64,000 nucleotides of DNA. Source: Pilatotrama ljubarskyi (lineage: Eukaryota > Basidiomycota > Agaricomycetes > Polyporales > Polyporaceae). Of the stretch, positions 20,042 through 34,245 are shown piece after piece. Position numbers and translations under genes: made by a program. The DNA is taken from NCBI GenBank assembly GCA_022385805.1, contig MU277694.1, positions 1 to 64,000 on the forward strand, in the 5' to 3' direction. Position 1 is the stretch's first letter; every line of letters begins with the position of its first letter. The notes under the pieces were generated by a model that worked only from the letters and a program-made list of their open reading frames with translations, searched no databases and was not told where the DNA came from.

Positions 20042-21993
20042 ATGTCCAGTGGGACCCACCTCGCCTCACCGCTGTCTCCGCCTCGTCCAACGTCTCGGCC
20101 GTCCTCGAGAGGTTCTATCCGATCTGCGGGACGTTCGTCGAGCCCGAGTGTATCATTAGGGGACGATACCGGTGCGTGCCGCCCGTGCATATGAGGCATA
20201 TCGTGACAACTGACAAGCCGTGTCATTGACGCGTTCATGCACCCTACGCAGTGGCCATCCGGCATCAGATGTCCACGCTGAAGCATAACATCCGTCACCA
20301 GCAAGCACAGCTCAACGCTCTTGAGAAAGAGGTCCTCCGAGGCCCGCGCCCACTACCGCCCGGCATATTCAATTCACCCCCGATGTCCCCCGCCGAACTT
20401 GACTCCGCACCGCCCAGCTCTTACACGCCCCGCATCGCGCGACGGAGCAGCTACGACGCGTTGCAAGGGCTTGCGGGACCGGAATCCAACCTCCCATTAC
20501 CGCGACGAGACAGCGAGAACAGTATACGAGAAGGCATTCCGACTTCCTCTGGATCTGGCAACCGGGCGTCCAGTCCGACACGGACTCTTAGTCGTATGTC
20601 CGCGTCCTCGCCCTATCGCGCTTGCCCGTTGTACTGAATTCTAGAAGGCATCCCTGTTTCATCAGTAGGTGAGTCGAGCAAGAACTACTTGTCCTATGGC
20701 ACCTGTCTACTATACCGTATACGCCTGCGTGGTCCGGCCGGGCAACTATCGGCGATGGAAGTAAGATTGGTCCCGTTCTGCAAGTTGTCCTTGCTTGACA
20801 TCCATTTTGACTTCATCGCATTGGGTGCTGCGAGCGCCTTGCTGTCACTGTGCTGGAGATCAGCGCCGGCAAGTCGTTCTGGCTTACGACGCGGCTCCTC
20901 ACACGAAGGCGATGCCCTTGCCTCGTCCTCATCAGGATTGAACAACGTTCGCGGTGTATTGACTCTCCTACTCAGGTAACGCGCGCGCTCTTGCGGAAGA
21001 GGACGGCGGAAACACGTCTATGCACTCAAATCACAACCTCTCGGTGTCGACCTCATCAGCGGTAGGCGGCACGTCTCCACGGCGCGCGTCGTTTGCGCCC
21101 GGGAACACGACCAAGGTCCTCGCCGACCTCCAAGCTGGCGTACTCAACGCCAAAAACGCACTCGAGAACACGAAGGCACAACTACGCGTCAGCCAGCGGC
21201 AAGTGAGCCAGCTGACGCGTCAGACGGAGGATCTGAAAGAGGTCCGAGAACGGCTACGGCTGGAAAACGAGGGCTTGAACAACGTCGTGGCCCGGAAAGA
21301 GCGTTTGTTGCAGGAGGTACGCTTTATGCAAGCAGGCATGCAGCAGTGGTTGAAGTGCTTGCTGCAGGTGCTTGAACGAGCGCGAAAAGCAGAAGCGGAG
21401 GTGGTCACGCTGCGATCACAGCTCAAGAACGAAACGACTACGTCCAAGAAGACAATACGCGAGATGGAAGCCTCGCTAACGGAGCATACAGCGCGCACCC
21501 AGAAGGCGGAGAGGGAGTACGCTGTGCTACGAGACTCGATCAAAGGCCTTGTAGAGTCGTTCCAGACGGACGCAGTGAACCTCCGAGAGGAGATGCGACG
21601 GCGGGAGGAAAAGCTGAAGAGCGAGGCGGAGGAGATGGGTCGCAAGTATCGCCTGCTGCTGGAGCAGATCCAGAAGGAGCGAGAGGATGGCGGGGAGGGC
21701 ATTAGCGAGCTGCGTAGACTCACCCGTGAGAACGAGCGGATAGGGAAGGAGATTGAGGACGGCCTACGGGAGGAGATGCGACAACTGCGGGCGGAAGTCG
21801 ATCGGTCGACAAAGGAGAGCGAGGAGGCGACGCAGACCGCGAAGTGAGTCCCCCTTATTCTACAATACACCCGTCGGTGGCTGATGCGGTTTGAACGTGT
21901 AGAGACCTCGCCGCAGAGCTCGGTCGGCTGCGCAGACTCATGCGACAAGCAGGAGCTGCTGCAGCGCAGGACGCACGCAGTGGACCGTCATGA
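20042..21993 (+). CDS. Long coiled-coil protein
   Basis: Start MSSGTHLASPLSPPRPTSRP, a Ser/Pro-rich leader, then after an 87-nt-class intron VAIRHQMSTLKHNIRHQQAQ and LNALEKEVLRGPRPLPP, a conserved-looking block. A Ser-rich linker follows, then an unresolved stretch around 20,670-20,975 with one or two small exons I could not place. The C-terminal half is a long coiled coil (KVLADLQAGVLNAKNAL to LREEMRQLRAEVDRSTKES), interrupted by an intron at about 21316-21367, and ends after another intron with DLAAELGRLRRLMRQAG to SGPS. Stop at 21993. Roughly 500 aa. Similar fungal proteins are often labelled She3-like or M-protein-repeat, but nothing here proves an mRNA-transport role. Confidence 0.65.
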
Positions 21994-22609
21994 CTTACGC
22001 CTTTGCACGCCCTTACACCCATCCTACTGTCTACTCCTATCTCGGATTCCCCATGTTGTCTCTCGGTCTCGTCGCTTTGCTGTCTAATCTTATACCCAGG
22101 ACGCAGAATCCTGACACGCCGATATCCAGGATCATAAGACTCTCATATCCTATTGCCTGTATAGCCTTCTCACTCAGCTTTGCGCAGAGGTTACACTTTG
22201 ACATCCCGCATGGTGAAAGTTGTTGTACAGCGTGATACATCGACGGTCGCTGGTAAGTAGTATAAGAGCGACTCCGTGTACATAGGCATACTACAGCTGC
22301 AGGCTGGAGATTTCTACCAGGTTCTGGTGGGGAATGTCCATGCCTACTACCTAGCACGGGCATACGGTGCTTACCATGATTGCGTCAAACAAGCCTAGAA
22401 TCGTGCAAACTCCGTCTTGGACTTTTTCTGCTATCCTCGCGCACGTGGCGTTGGACGTGTCGCGTCAGTTCGCGTGATGGCACTTGGCCGGATCTCGACG
22501 CGTCCCAGCGCTATATAGCCCCTCGCTCAATTTGGGCATCCCTCACCTTCTTCCACAACCACCATCTGCTTCTCTTTCGTGCTCAAGCAGCACTACACGG
22601 CCTGGAGAC
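21994..22609. other. Promoter region of cystathionine beta-synthase
   Basis: About 600 bp without a credible gene. A TATA-like CTATATAG at 22511-22518 lies about 95 bp upstream of the ATG at 22610 and fits the strong promoter expected for this enzyme. Confidence 0.4.
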
Positions 22610-24285
<1,676 letters not shown>

Positions 24286-24578
24286 TGGCAATCCTGTGAG
24301 ATTAGAGACAAAGGCAAGTTAGAGGCAATAGTGATACGCCAAGTGTACAGCACCCTGTGGACGGGCATTATAAATATGTAGTATCGACGGATGTCGACAG
24401 GCTTGAATCGTGATTCATGCCTTGTGTTCTGATATATGTCTCTAGTGGCACGAGCGGGAGAATCATATTCTGCACTGAGTGTGAAGGGAGGATATTATAT
24501 ATGAATAAAGGTACAGGGTACAATCGGCGCGATAACAATGCTCGACAATGTGAACGAAGATGGTTTGTTGTCCGCTAA

Positions 24579-27500
24579 TCACTCCTCAGCCTCGATTTCC
24601 GCTTGTCGCGCCCTAGCCTCATCCGCATCTCTCGCTTCCTGTTCCTCGAGGTTGCGCAAGCGCATCTCGACTAGGAACTCCTTGTCACGGATGCTCTGCG
24701 ACCAGGATTTTGTCGCCCTCGACAGTACCCATGCTGCGTGTCCCAACCCTGCGAGCGTGAACAGGCCCGGGTAGACATGCAGGACTGTCACACGACACCG
24801 ATCAACGATCTGCATACCGATACGAGGGGACAGAAACTTACAGAGGAGATCACCGTCAACGGGGAGGCTGACGAGACGGGTGACTGCCCATACGCCGGCC
24901 GCCGGAAAGACTATCATACCGAACAGACCCGCAGAGATCGGTACGATGACCTCCGTCGTCGCGCGCATAGGATCCATGTGTGTCCAGCCATTGCGGATGA
25001 GCTGCGATGTTGTGACGTCAGTGAGTATGAACCGGAGGATCTCTCTGAGCACCTACGCGTTCGACACCGCGCATCATGTCGTGCCCGGGCTGACGCATGC
25101 GTAGCGAGCGGACTATGATCTTGGCATAGAGCAGGCCCAGTGCCCACATGTCGACCATGCGTATGCGCGGCTCCATGAACGGGTTCGCCCCGTGTTTGAT
25201 AGGTCGGACGATATAAAGCTCAACGACGAGACCGAGGAGTGTTGGGACGATGACGCCCAGGGTGACGAGCATGTAGGTCGCTTGCGTGACCCAGAGGACG
25301 CCCCGCTTCAGGACGAAGAGCGGCCATTCCGCATGATCGCCCTCGGACCACCGTCGCTGGCGGCGCTTGTCCAGGCGCTCGAGCGCGGCGCCGACGAGCC
25401 AGCAGCCCCAGAGTAGGTAGAAGCCGATGATAAAGGAGTATCCATCGTGCACATCGTAGGGCAAGAAGAGCCGGAAGAAGCCACGGCCCAGCAGGATCGG
25501 TGCCGCCAGCAGAGTCGCCAGCAATACAGAGCCGACAGTCCATATGCAGATCAGGAACGTGATGACGCGGTACCTGAAGTGAGGCGGGATATATACGACG
25601 GTGTAGTCGTCTTTGACGAGGCGCTTTGCTTTCTCCGCTTCCATGTTCTGGGCCAACATCAGCTTCGCGCCATCTGCGTCCAGCGGAAGGCCCTCCTCGT
25701 CGCACTCAACAGTGGGAGGAGCATCCTTTACCAGGACGACGTTGTCGTTGTTTGGTACGCGCCGGAAAGTGCCATCGTGTAGGGCTTCAGCGTCGTCCAT
25801 CTGCATGCCGTCGTCATTGAGGAGAGACCGCCACGACCAATGCTTCGGGGTATACTCTTCTGAGGGGTAGCGTCCACCGAACATATACGATGATAGTCGT
25901 AGCTGCCGTGCAAGATACTGCCACAAAGCGGTGCCGAAACGTCGGAGCGCCTTCCTGGGCCGGAAATACTCCATTGTGTATGGCAGAACCAGCTGGATGA
26001 AGATTAGGTCGATTGGTACCTCAGACAGAGGCTCCCTGGAGTGACAATCAGTGTCGTCCGAGACTTCGACCAAACCATCTCTACTTACCGTATCTTCCAG
26101 CGGAAAGGCATGATCGTGCCGCGGAAGATTCGCAGTATACCTGAGATGGTCGCCACACCACTTGCTACGACAACTCCATACATCGCCGCACTTAGTAGCA
26201 GCTTGCGGAGCTGGACCAGGGTAGGCCGCTCGAGAATGTCGCGAATAGGGTGAAAGTTCTGGTCCTGCGGATCCTTGATGAACCACATTGCGCCAGGTCG
26301 CATGATTCCTCGGCATCCAGAGAGGAGCACAGCGAACTGGTACCTATCCACGTACCTCTGGATGAGTAATTGCGCGGATGGAGCAAAGGATACCACACTT
26401 ACATGAACATGGTACCAAGGACCCAATGGTAGAAGACGGCTCGTAATGGCGCGAAGAGCAGGAATGCAGCTCTCGATCGGAAGGTGCCGTGAGGGAACAT
26501 CCAGACCGAACATACGTCCAACATCAAGCCACAGCCGAGCGGGAAAATTATCAGCTCGATGATGATGAATGCGGCGACCTGTTGATACTATCAATAGGCT
26601 GACGAGCAAGGTACACGGAACATCCCACCTTGACCACCAGGAGTTGTTGTCGGATGGCACTACGAACAGCCCTACCTGCGCTCCTCATCGTGCCCACTGT
26701 GAGGACGTTCAAGTAGATCGCTAGCATGAGGCCGATGACGGCATAACCAAGAAGCACTGAAAAAATCCTATCCTGACGCTCGTCTCCGGTAGCCAATTCG
26801 ATCCACGATTCCTTGCCTTTCGCACTCCACTGGCGGAGCTCATTGCCCAAAGGAGCGAAGTAGGGCTCTGCCAGGCGCATGATTGTCGTGTCCTCTTCCA
26901 GGAGACGATAGAGCTGAGAAGTCATAGGCTCCGTCTTCGCGGCTTCTGATGGAGCAGGCTTCGCGGGTCCATCCATGACCTGCGTGACGATCGCTATTAC
27001 ACGACCGTACTACATAGCGCATTCAACTGTCAGCGGCGCATCCTTGCTGTGCAAAGATAGAACTTGACCTACCACCGCCGCAGAGGCATTGACTAGCTTC
27101 TCCGCACGGTCTGGGCCTGCGAGGGAAGATACGGCATCCAGGCCTCGGGTCACGGCAAATGCACCCAGGCTAGCTAGAGGTGCAACGAGTAAGCGGGATA
27201 GGACCAGAAGCACCGTATCCACTACAGGATCTGTCACGAGACGAATCGCACGCAGTGGGAGGTGGAGGATTTGCATGGCTCGTCGAGGATTCAACTACGA
27301 CAGATGAATCAACCTATACGCCTCTGTAATGTGCTCGTGGACTCACCGTCAGCAATGCACTTGTCTTGCCGATTGTGAATGGTAACCAGATGCCGAGGCC
27401 AATTGTAGTCGACAGAATAAAGGTCATCAGGATCGCCTATTGTCGTTTGTAAGACCGAGAAGACCGAGTCGTAGAAACATTAACTCTCACGTTCTGGAGC

Positions 27501-29943
27501 ACACCATACAAGGGTCCCCGCAGACCAATAGCTGGGTGGGTTGTCAAAATCCACCTTCAAACGCTCGCAAGCCGCCATGCACCCACTCACCTTCGAGAGC
27601 GCCATCCATATCGTCCTCAATGTTGATGTCGTTCTCAAATTCTTCGGCAGGGGGCGGGGGAGGATCCACCCGTTCGATTGCCCCCAGCTCGGGAGCAAGA
27701 CCATCATCAACATCTTCCGCTTGGTCGGGGCCCTCCTCCTGTACGGGGCCTTCGTCTTCCTCCTCTTCTTCCTCCTCCACGACCACATCTTCGTTATCGT
27801 CGTCCGTCCACCGTACGTCATCCACGTTGTCGTCCAAATCCCCATCCAGTTCCGCGTCAGCCATCTCCCCTCTCTCCTCCTCCGCCTGTCTCTCATCCTC
27901 GTCCATGTCCCTCTGCCTCTCCTCTGGATCTCGGAAGTACTTCCGGTGCGCCTCCTCGAGATCATCTGCGTTCATGAGATCTGCATACCACTGCTCCACG
28001 AAGTAGTCAACTTTGCCATTCTGGCCATCGGGATCCAGGTCCTCTGGCGCGCGGTACGTCGCCAAGCTAGGCGACGCGAGCGGTGTGGGTGTATGTCTGC
28101 GGCTGTGAGAGGCGCTGGCCGCCACGGACGAAGGCGCAGACGGTGGGAGGGTGACGGAGGGAAGTGGCGGCCGCCGGAGACCTGAAGGTGTAGGGGATGG
28201 TGATGAACGCCCCGGACTAGCGTCCATAGACCGCTCGTTCAGCTCGCTATCGGACCTCCACTTGCTCATGCTTGAGGGTCCAGACACGGGAGGGTTCGGG
28301 GAAGTCGGCGTGAGCTCACGCTCATCCTCTTCAGTACTGGAATCCTGGTACCGCGGCGGGGGTGGTGGTGAGAACGGGTTGCGGGCAGGCGGCTCGCCAT
28401 AGCCGTTCACCCGCTGGGCCACCGTTCCCCTCGCTGACGAAGAAGGCCCTTCACTCGGCGAAGACGAGGCGGACGCTGAGGGCACCGGTACCGTGAAGGT
28501 GAACTCGGCGAATGCAGGTAAGGAGCTCTTGGAGCGATTGCGCTTGCGTTCCGGTTGCCACCTCTCGGGCTCGACGTCTTCGCTCGAGGGGCCCGCCGAG
28601 CTCTGGGCGGCCTCTGAGGTGGCCATGCGACGGATGTAGCGTGTTCTCCCACCTCTGCGGCGTTGAGGATATGCGTACCCATCTTCGTCACTATCCTCTT
28701 CGTCCCGAGCCCTAATCCTAGCTTTTTCCGCGGCACGGCTGGATCTCCGGGCTGAAAAACTCTTACCCTTCAGACCCTCGTGCCCCGGTGTATGTCCTCT
28801 ACTCCTTGGTCGTGTGCGCCGGGAAGATCCGACCTCCTGAGCGTCACTAGATGTTGAGGCGCCCCCTCCAGTTCGTGGTTTCTTCGTTCTTGCTCGAGAA
28901 CCTACATCCTCTTGATGCACACCCCCGTAGCGGGCCCTATCATCCGATCCCCCGTCAAGGGGCGCCTCTTCATCGGTGCCTGGTGGAGGGAGTGGTGCAG
29001 GAGGTGCCTCCTCCAGCTCAGGTACGACGGGGGCGGCGTCTGGGATAAGTGGCAACGCATCTGGCTCATCGGCCTCTAGCCCTACGTCGCCGTCCTCGAA
29101 AATGCCTGGACGGGCGTTCTGGGTGATCCACTCGCGCAGGAGAAAGATCGCTACGAACGCAACGACGATCATCGAGGCGATCATCTGGCCAGCGACAACA
29201 TCGGACAACACTTGCAGCACTACCGGATTTGTGAGGAAGTTGGGTGTAGCGGGAAGCTGGGTGTCGGGCGCGGTAGTGTTGATTGCAGTCGCATTCGAGG
29301 GCAATGCATCGAAGAGGTCGGGCTCGTGCTCCGGCCTCTTAATAGCACTGATCCACCACGCGCTGTATGCTGTGTTATTTGGGACCAATGAGACGGGCAG
29401 TGAACAGACTTACAGATGATTGCCCATAGCAAAATACATCCTCCACGTCCATATGGTGACCCAAGGGAGGGCAGCGAGCCATATTGACGCCACAAGGACT
29501 GTACGAAGACCGAAGAGGATCGCGGAGAGCAGTTGCTGTGAGAACTGGCGCAGTATCAGGAAGAAGGGTAGCCTCTCAGGCATATCCTTTGAGTACACTG
29601 AGAGCACGCGTCAAGGACCGCGTCCCGAATATGTCATGGGATAGCTCACCCTTGGTGAAGGAGTACGGATATTTGCACACATCGCATGTCTTCTTCTTAC
29701 TATGAGCCAACCATTCCGTCAAGCTAATCGGCAGCTGTCAGCGTGTGCCGCTCAACGTAACGCTCATAGAGACTCACCAGTCTTGATGGATGTATCGAAT
29801 GGTCCCAGAGCATTTACATGGGTGGAAGAGCGGTTGACCGGGCTCTGCGGGGGCGCTGCATATACGACATGTGTCTGCGTGCATAACATGAGCGACTGTG
29901 AAGTCATTTGTCAGGCTGTAGCCAGACCTTGCTCCTCTTGCAT
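24579..29943 (-). CDS. SSM4: Doa10/SSM4/MARCH6-type ER membrane ubiquitin ligase
   Basis: Membrane E3 of ER-associated degradation. Exon 1 is only 16 nt (29943-29928, MQEEQ), spliced to [17 protein letters not shown], giving an N-terminal C4HC3 RINGv: C8, C11, C25, C27, H35, C38, C51, C54. Helices follow at once ([19 protein letters not shown]). A long acidic, Ser/Pro-rich loop (exon about 29388-27544) precedes a chain of hydrophobic segments: [79 protein letters not shown]. The tail has [19 protein letters not shown] and ends [13 protein letters not shown] at 24579. About 1,500 aa with a dozen or more exons, in line with the family's size and roughly 14 TM helices. It is tail to tail with CYS4 (about 290 bp apart). 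Confidence 0.85.
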
Positions 29944-30329
29944 CGGTGATGGGGCCTGATAGGTGTCTTATACTCGTTCCTCAACGCGTTCCTGGTCGTT
30001 CAGACAGTCAAGTCGTCGCCAAGAGCGGAGATGGTCGAGGGTATGCGGGGAGGAAGCTGGAAAGATGCTAAAGCAGCGCCCCGGGATGGCGTCCGCACGC
30101 ACATAGACGCCCGTCGGGTGCATCTCCACGGCGCTTATGGCCGCGACACCCTCGCGCCGGCGGTCCGCCGTTGACCACCCCCAGTGGCTGCTCCTCAGTC
30201 GAGGAGTCGCGACCCCACACGCTCTTTGTTGTCCTCTACCACCGCGTTATAGGCTCCTTGTCGAATCGGAAGGCTTTCTGAAGGCTGTACTCTCTGCTTT
30301 CTTTTTGTTGCTGTTGAGAATCCAGAGCA

Positions 30330-31463
30330 ATGTCCGGCGAATCTTCCTCCGCGAAGCGGGTGTTTCCTCCCCTCTATGTATCATCAGGAGATGTCTCTGC
30401 GGACAGGCTCGCATTCTTCCATATCCTAGAGAGGTTGAAGGTACGCTCCTGACATCCTAAGTGTCCTGGGGCCATGTATTGACAATGTCGCAAGACGCAG
30501 AAGAGGACAGGATGGGTCGATCACAAAGTACGGAAATGTGTGGTTCAGTAGTCTTGACTGGCTAACGGACGACTGTCTAGTAGATTCCTGGGCCAGAGAG
30601 GTGAGATACTGCATCGACTTTGGCTTTTACAAGGACCTTACACTGATCCATTCGCAATCAGCATCTCGGACCATATGTACCGAATGGCTATCCTTGCCAT
30701 GTGCACGTCCGATTCAGAGTTGGATGTGTCCAAGTAGGATTGCTTGCTTGTGACTCTCCGACGTCGCGCGCTGATCAGATTTACAGGTGCGTCATGATGG
30801 CGCTGGTCCATGACCTCGCAGAAGCGCAAGGTTTCTCCTCTCCCTTGCACATGAAGCGAACCGAATGCTGAATACGAGTAGTCGGTGACATCGCGCCTCG
30901 GGAAGGGATACCGAAGGCAGAAAAGCGACGCTTGGAGGCTGTGAGTGCAGAAGAAGGCCCGGAAGACGTTCGGTACTCATGGAAGCCGTCAGGAAGCAAT
31001 GCACAACTTTGTACATGAGATGCTACACAACAGCCCTGCGGCGCAACGTATAGAAGCCCTCTGGAAGGTATGTGTGCGTGGTCATGCATCGCTAACCTTC
31101 ATAACCTCCCTCCTCGCAGGAGTACGAAGAGGGTGAAAGCAGAGAAGCGAGGTTTGTCAAGGGTACGTTCCAGATTCTCGTCGACGGAGGACTCTGCCCT
31201 TACGGAGAGACAAGATCTCGACAGATTCGAGATGGCATGCCAAGGTAAGTGCGGAAATAACGAGATGGGCGATGTTGTTTTGAACGCATGGCTGGTCACT
31301 AGCGTCCGAGTATGAGCGCAAACACGACATGCAGACCCTTCAGCCCTTCTTTGACAGCAGTCTACCATATATCAGGCATCCGGAAGTCCAGCAGTGGGGT
31401 CATGCTCTTGCGGAGGAAAGACGCAAGGCACATTCCCAACAGTCGAGTACGACACAGCCGTAA
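30330..31463 (+). CDS. HD-domain 5'-deoxynucleotidase-like protein (HDDC2/YGK1 family)
   Basis: Metal-dependent phosphohydrolase; characterised relatives remove the phosphate from deoxynucleoside 5'-monophosphates. Nine or so short exons splice to MSGESSSAKRVFPPLYV, LAFFHILERLKTQKRTGWV, IPGPESISDHMYRMAILAM, CVMMALVHDLAEAQ, VGDIAPREGIPKAEKRRLEA, EAMHNFVHEML, EYEEGESREARFVKDLDRFE, and DMQTLQPFFDSSLPYIRHPE, ending SSTTQP. The metal ligands are visible as H in SDHMYRM, HD in VHDLAEA and D in KDLDRFEM. About 235 aa, the usual length. It shares a 386-bp divergent promoter with the Doa10-type gene. Confidence 0.85.
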
Positions 31464-31609
31464 CATGTCAATTGACCCGCGACGATGCAAAAAGGTAAGA
31501 AAGCGTTCCGAAGTAATCGAGATACATAAATCTAGGCCGACGATGTCCCAGTGGACGACCGTAGGTATGTACGCGGACGACTGCGCTGTAACACAGGTGG
31601 AGCAGATCT

Positions 31610-32867
31610 CTACATGCGATCAATCCACTGTCCTATTTTGCGAAGAACCTCCGTGCGCTCGGGCTCGTGCCAAATGAACACAAGGAAGTCGTGCACGGCA
31701 TCAGGGAGTACATCGGAGGTGACCTTCACCCCGTCGGCCTCCATCTTCTCCATGAGAACCGTCGAATCATCCAACAGCCTCTCTGCCCCTCCCGCCACGA
31801 CATATGTCTCCGGAAAGTCCTTGAAGAGGCCTGAGTCTGGCTTGACGTGCAACGACACCGGAGAGAAGTAAGGGTTCGTCTTGGCTTCCTCGGGGTCCAG
31901 CGGGCCCAAGAGGGACCTTACAGCGTACATTGCGAAAGGCTCCCCAGGCTTATCGGGGAAGATGTCTGTCGGATTGTTGATGATCGCGGAGGAATTTGGC
32001 CCGCAACGAGACGTGGATACGTCAAGCCAAGGAGAGATGACTAGAAGGTGGCCCGGAGGTGGCAAGGAAGGTATGGGGTTCTCGACGAGATATCGTACCA
32101 GGCCGACTGCCAGATTTCCGCCCGCAGAGTCGCCAGCTACGATCACGTCCTTAGGGTCGAACCCCGCCTCCCCGACGAGGTAACGGTACGCCGCGATCGT
32201 GTCCAGGAGGGCTGCGGGGAATGGATTGGCTGGCGGGTGAGGGGCAGACGCTGTGAGGCGGTAATCGACAGCAAACGTTCGTTCCAGCGATTGTGAATGC
32301 AGCAAGAGCCCGCGGGTAATGTTTGACGTGATGTCGGACGGGTTCGCTGTCCCAAGCTATCCCGGCGGTCAGAGAAAATCGCTCTATTGGCTCAACCTAG
32401 TTGAGGCTTGGACTCACATGAAATGCGCCCCCGTGCATGTGAAGCACAGTCTTCTCGCCTGGCTTGGCTTTGGGGCCACTCCAGGCAGAGCCTTCCTTGA
32501 GCAACCAGTAACCAGGGTTCCTGGCAGGCTTCACGCCCGTAATCTCTGCTATGCGCTGAACTTCGCCACGGAGCAGCTCTTCGGGTACGCCGTCGACCCA
32601 GACGAACTTGGCGTCCGTCAGAGCGCGATCTGACACTTCCTTCGGGGAATCAAGTGCGGTCTTCAAGCCAACTGGCACCTTGAAAGTAAAAAGCTCCCGG
32701 ATGGTCCTCACGATGATTGAGCGCTTCAGGGTCCAGGTAGAACGGGGCCTCTTGGAACGAGGGAGATACTGGAGGGCCCAGAAGGGAACTTTGAAGAAAA
32801 CGAGCGTGGACGCAAAGTACACGATGTATAGACCCTTGAAAGGCTGGTACTTCAGTATGTTCACCAT
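31610..32867 (-). CDS. Membrane-anchored alpha/beta hydrolase (lipase/esterase, HSL/AADAC type)
   Basis: Serine hydrolase probably acting on acyl or acetyl esters at the ER or another membrane. The N-terminus has a signal-anchor-like helix (GLYIVYFASTLVFFKVPFWA). The oxyanion-hole motif HMHGGAFH ends exon 1; a 60-nt intron leads to LGTANPSDITSNITRGLLLH. The nucleophile elbow is VIVAGDSAGGNLAVGL, and the C-terminal acid/base region includes LPDAVHDFLVF with the catalytic His. Ends IGQWIDRM at 31610. About 400 aa, as usual for the family. It converges with the HD-domain gene (146 bp between stops). Confidence 0.85.
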
Positions 32868-32969
32868 GTCGCCGCAATGGTGTGGTGGGCGTCGCCGTTG
32901 AGGTTACTGGCAAGCTGATACTTTCAGGAATCTCTTCTATCGCGGTAGTTATTGGACTAAATTATTGAC

Positions 32970-33180
32970 TTTGCTTATGCCCCGTCGTTCCCCGCGCTTC
33001 ACCGCCATAACCCGTCGAAGCGCGCGAATCCTGCATGTGCCCCCGTCGTTCCTCATCATTCCCCCTCGTACCCGCGCGTTCCGTCTGATGCCCTCTCCTT
33101 CGACGTAAATCACCGTCGTTACCCGACCTTCATAAACCCCATAATTCCCCGCCATGCACCAAAATTCCCCGTCATGAGGT
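32970..33180. repeat. Degenerate C-rich short repeat left of the gap
   Basis: CCCCGTCGTTCC-like units (CCCCGTCGTT, CCCCTCGTACC, CCGTCGTTACC, TTCCCCGTCAT) recur at irregular spacing up to the run of Ns. The pattern suggests a tandem array that continues into, and probably caused, the gap. Confidence 0.5.
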
Positions 33181-33181
33181 A

Positions 33182-33806
33182 NNNNNNNNNNNNNNNNNNN
33201 NNNNNNNNNNNNNNNNNNNNNNNNNNNNNNNNNNNNNNNNNNNNNNNNNNNNNNNNNNNNNNNNNNNNNNNNNNNNNNNNNNNNNNNNNNNNNNNNNNNN
33301 NNNNNNNNNNNNNNNNNNNNNNNNNNNNNNNNNNNNNNNNNNNNNNNNNNNNNNNNNNNNNNNNNNNNNNNNNNNNNNNNNNNNNNNNNNNNNNNNNNNN
33401 NNNNNNNNNNNNNNNNNNNNNNNNNNNNNNNNNNNNNNNNNNNNNNNNNNNNNNNNNNNNNNNNNNNNNNNNNNNNNNNNNNNNNNNNNNNNNNNNNNNN
33501 NNNNNNNNNNNNNNNNNNNNNNNNNNNNNNNNNNNNNNNNNNNNNNNNNNNNNNNNNNNNNNNNNNNNNNNNNNNNNNNNNNNNNNNNNNNNNNNNNNNN
33601 NNNNNNNNNNNNNNNNNNNNNNNNNNNNNNNNNNNNNNNNNNNNNNNNNNNNNNNNNNNNNNNNNNNNNNNNNNNNNNNNNNNNNNNNNNNNNNNNNNNN
33701 NNNNNNNNNNNNNNNNNNNNNNNNNNNNNNNNNNNNNNNNNNNNNNNNNNNNNNNNNNNNNNNNNNNNNNNNNNNNNNNNNNNNNNNNNNNNNNNNNNNN
33801 NNNNNN
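33182..33806. other. Assembly gap (625 N)
   Basis: Unresolved bases. ORFs spanning it are meaningless. The true size is unknown because such runs are often estimates. Confidence 0.99.
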
Positions 33807-34137
33807 GGAGCACATGCAGGAATCAGTGTGCTGGAGGGTGTCTGATGAGGCAGAAGCGGGTTTCTCGAGGAAATAGCAAATTCAATAGCATAAAGTCCAG
33901 TAAACCGCCTCATACTCTTCGGTGCTCGGGTCGTATGATATATACCTGCTCTTCGCCACGTCCGCTGTTGAGCAAGTTCAACATCCGCAGCTTCAGGGTT
34001 ATCTAATATGAGACGGTGGAACAAGCCTGGGCGGGGTCATGATCGAGGCGGTACTGTACACCACAGTATCCGGGCGCGCCGCGCAAGTCGGGCGTGCTAC
34101 TTGAATGGAGTAATCTTATCAACGCGTAGATGAGACG
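33807..34137. other. Unassigned sequence between the gap and the retrotransposon
   Basis: No repeat unit from the left side of the gap recurs here, and no gene is seen. The minus-strand ORF crossing 33807-34024 is short and without domains. Confidence 0.4.
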
Positions 34138-34245
34138 GAGAACGGAGAACGGATTTATTGGACCGACTACGCTACTGTAAGTAACTCAGGTAAGGAGATA
34201 AAACCCCGAAACCTCGCCGGCCCGTGTGGATAAGCGGAGTTCGAA

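Noticed and set aside
32949..34024. Long ORFs across the N run
   Set aside because: They consist mainly of unknown residues; the gap sequence gives no evidence of coding.
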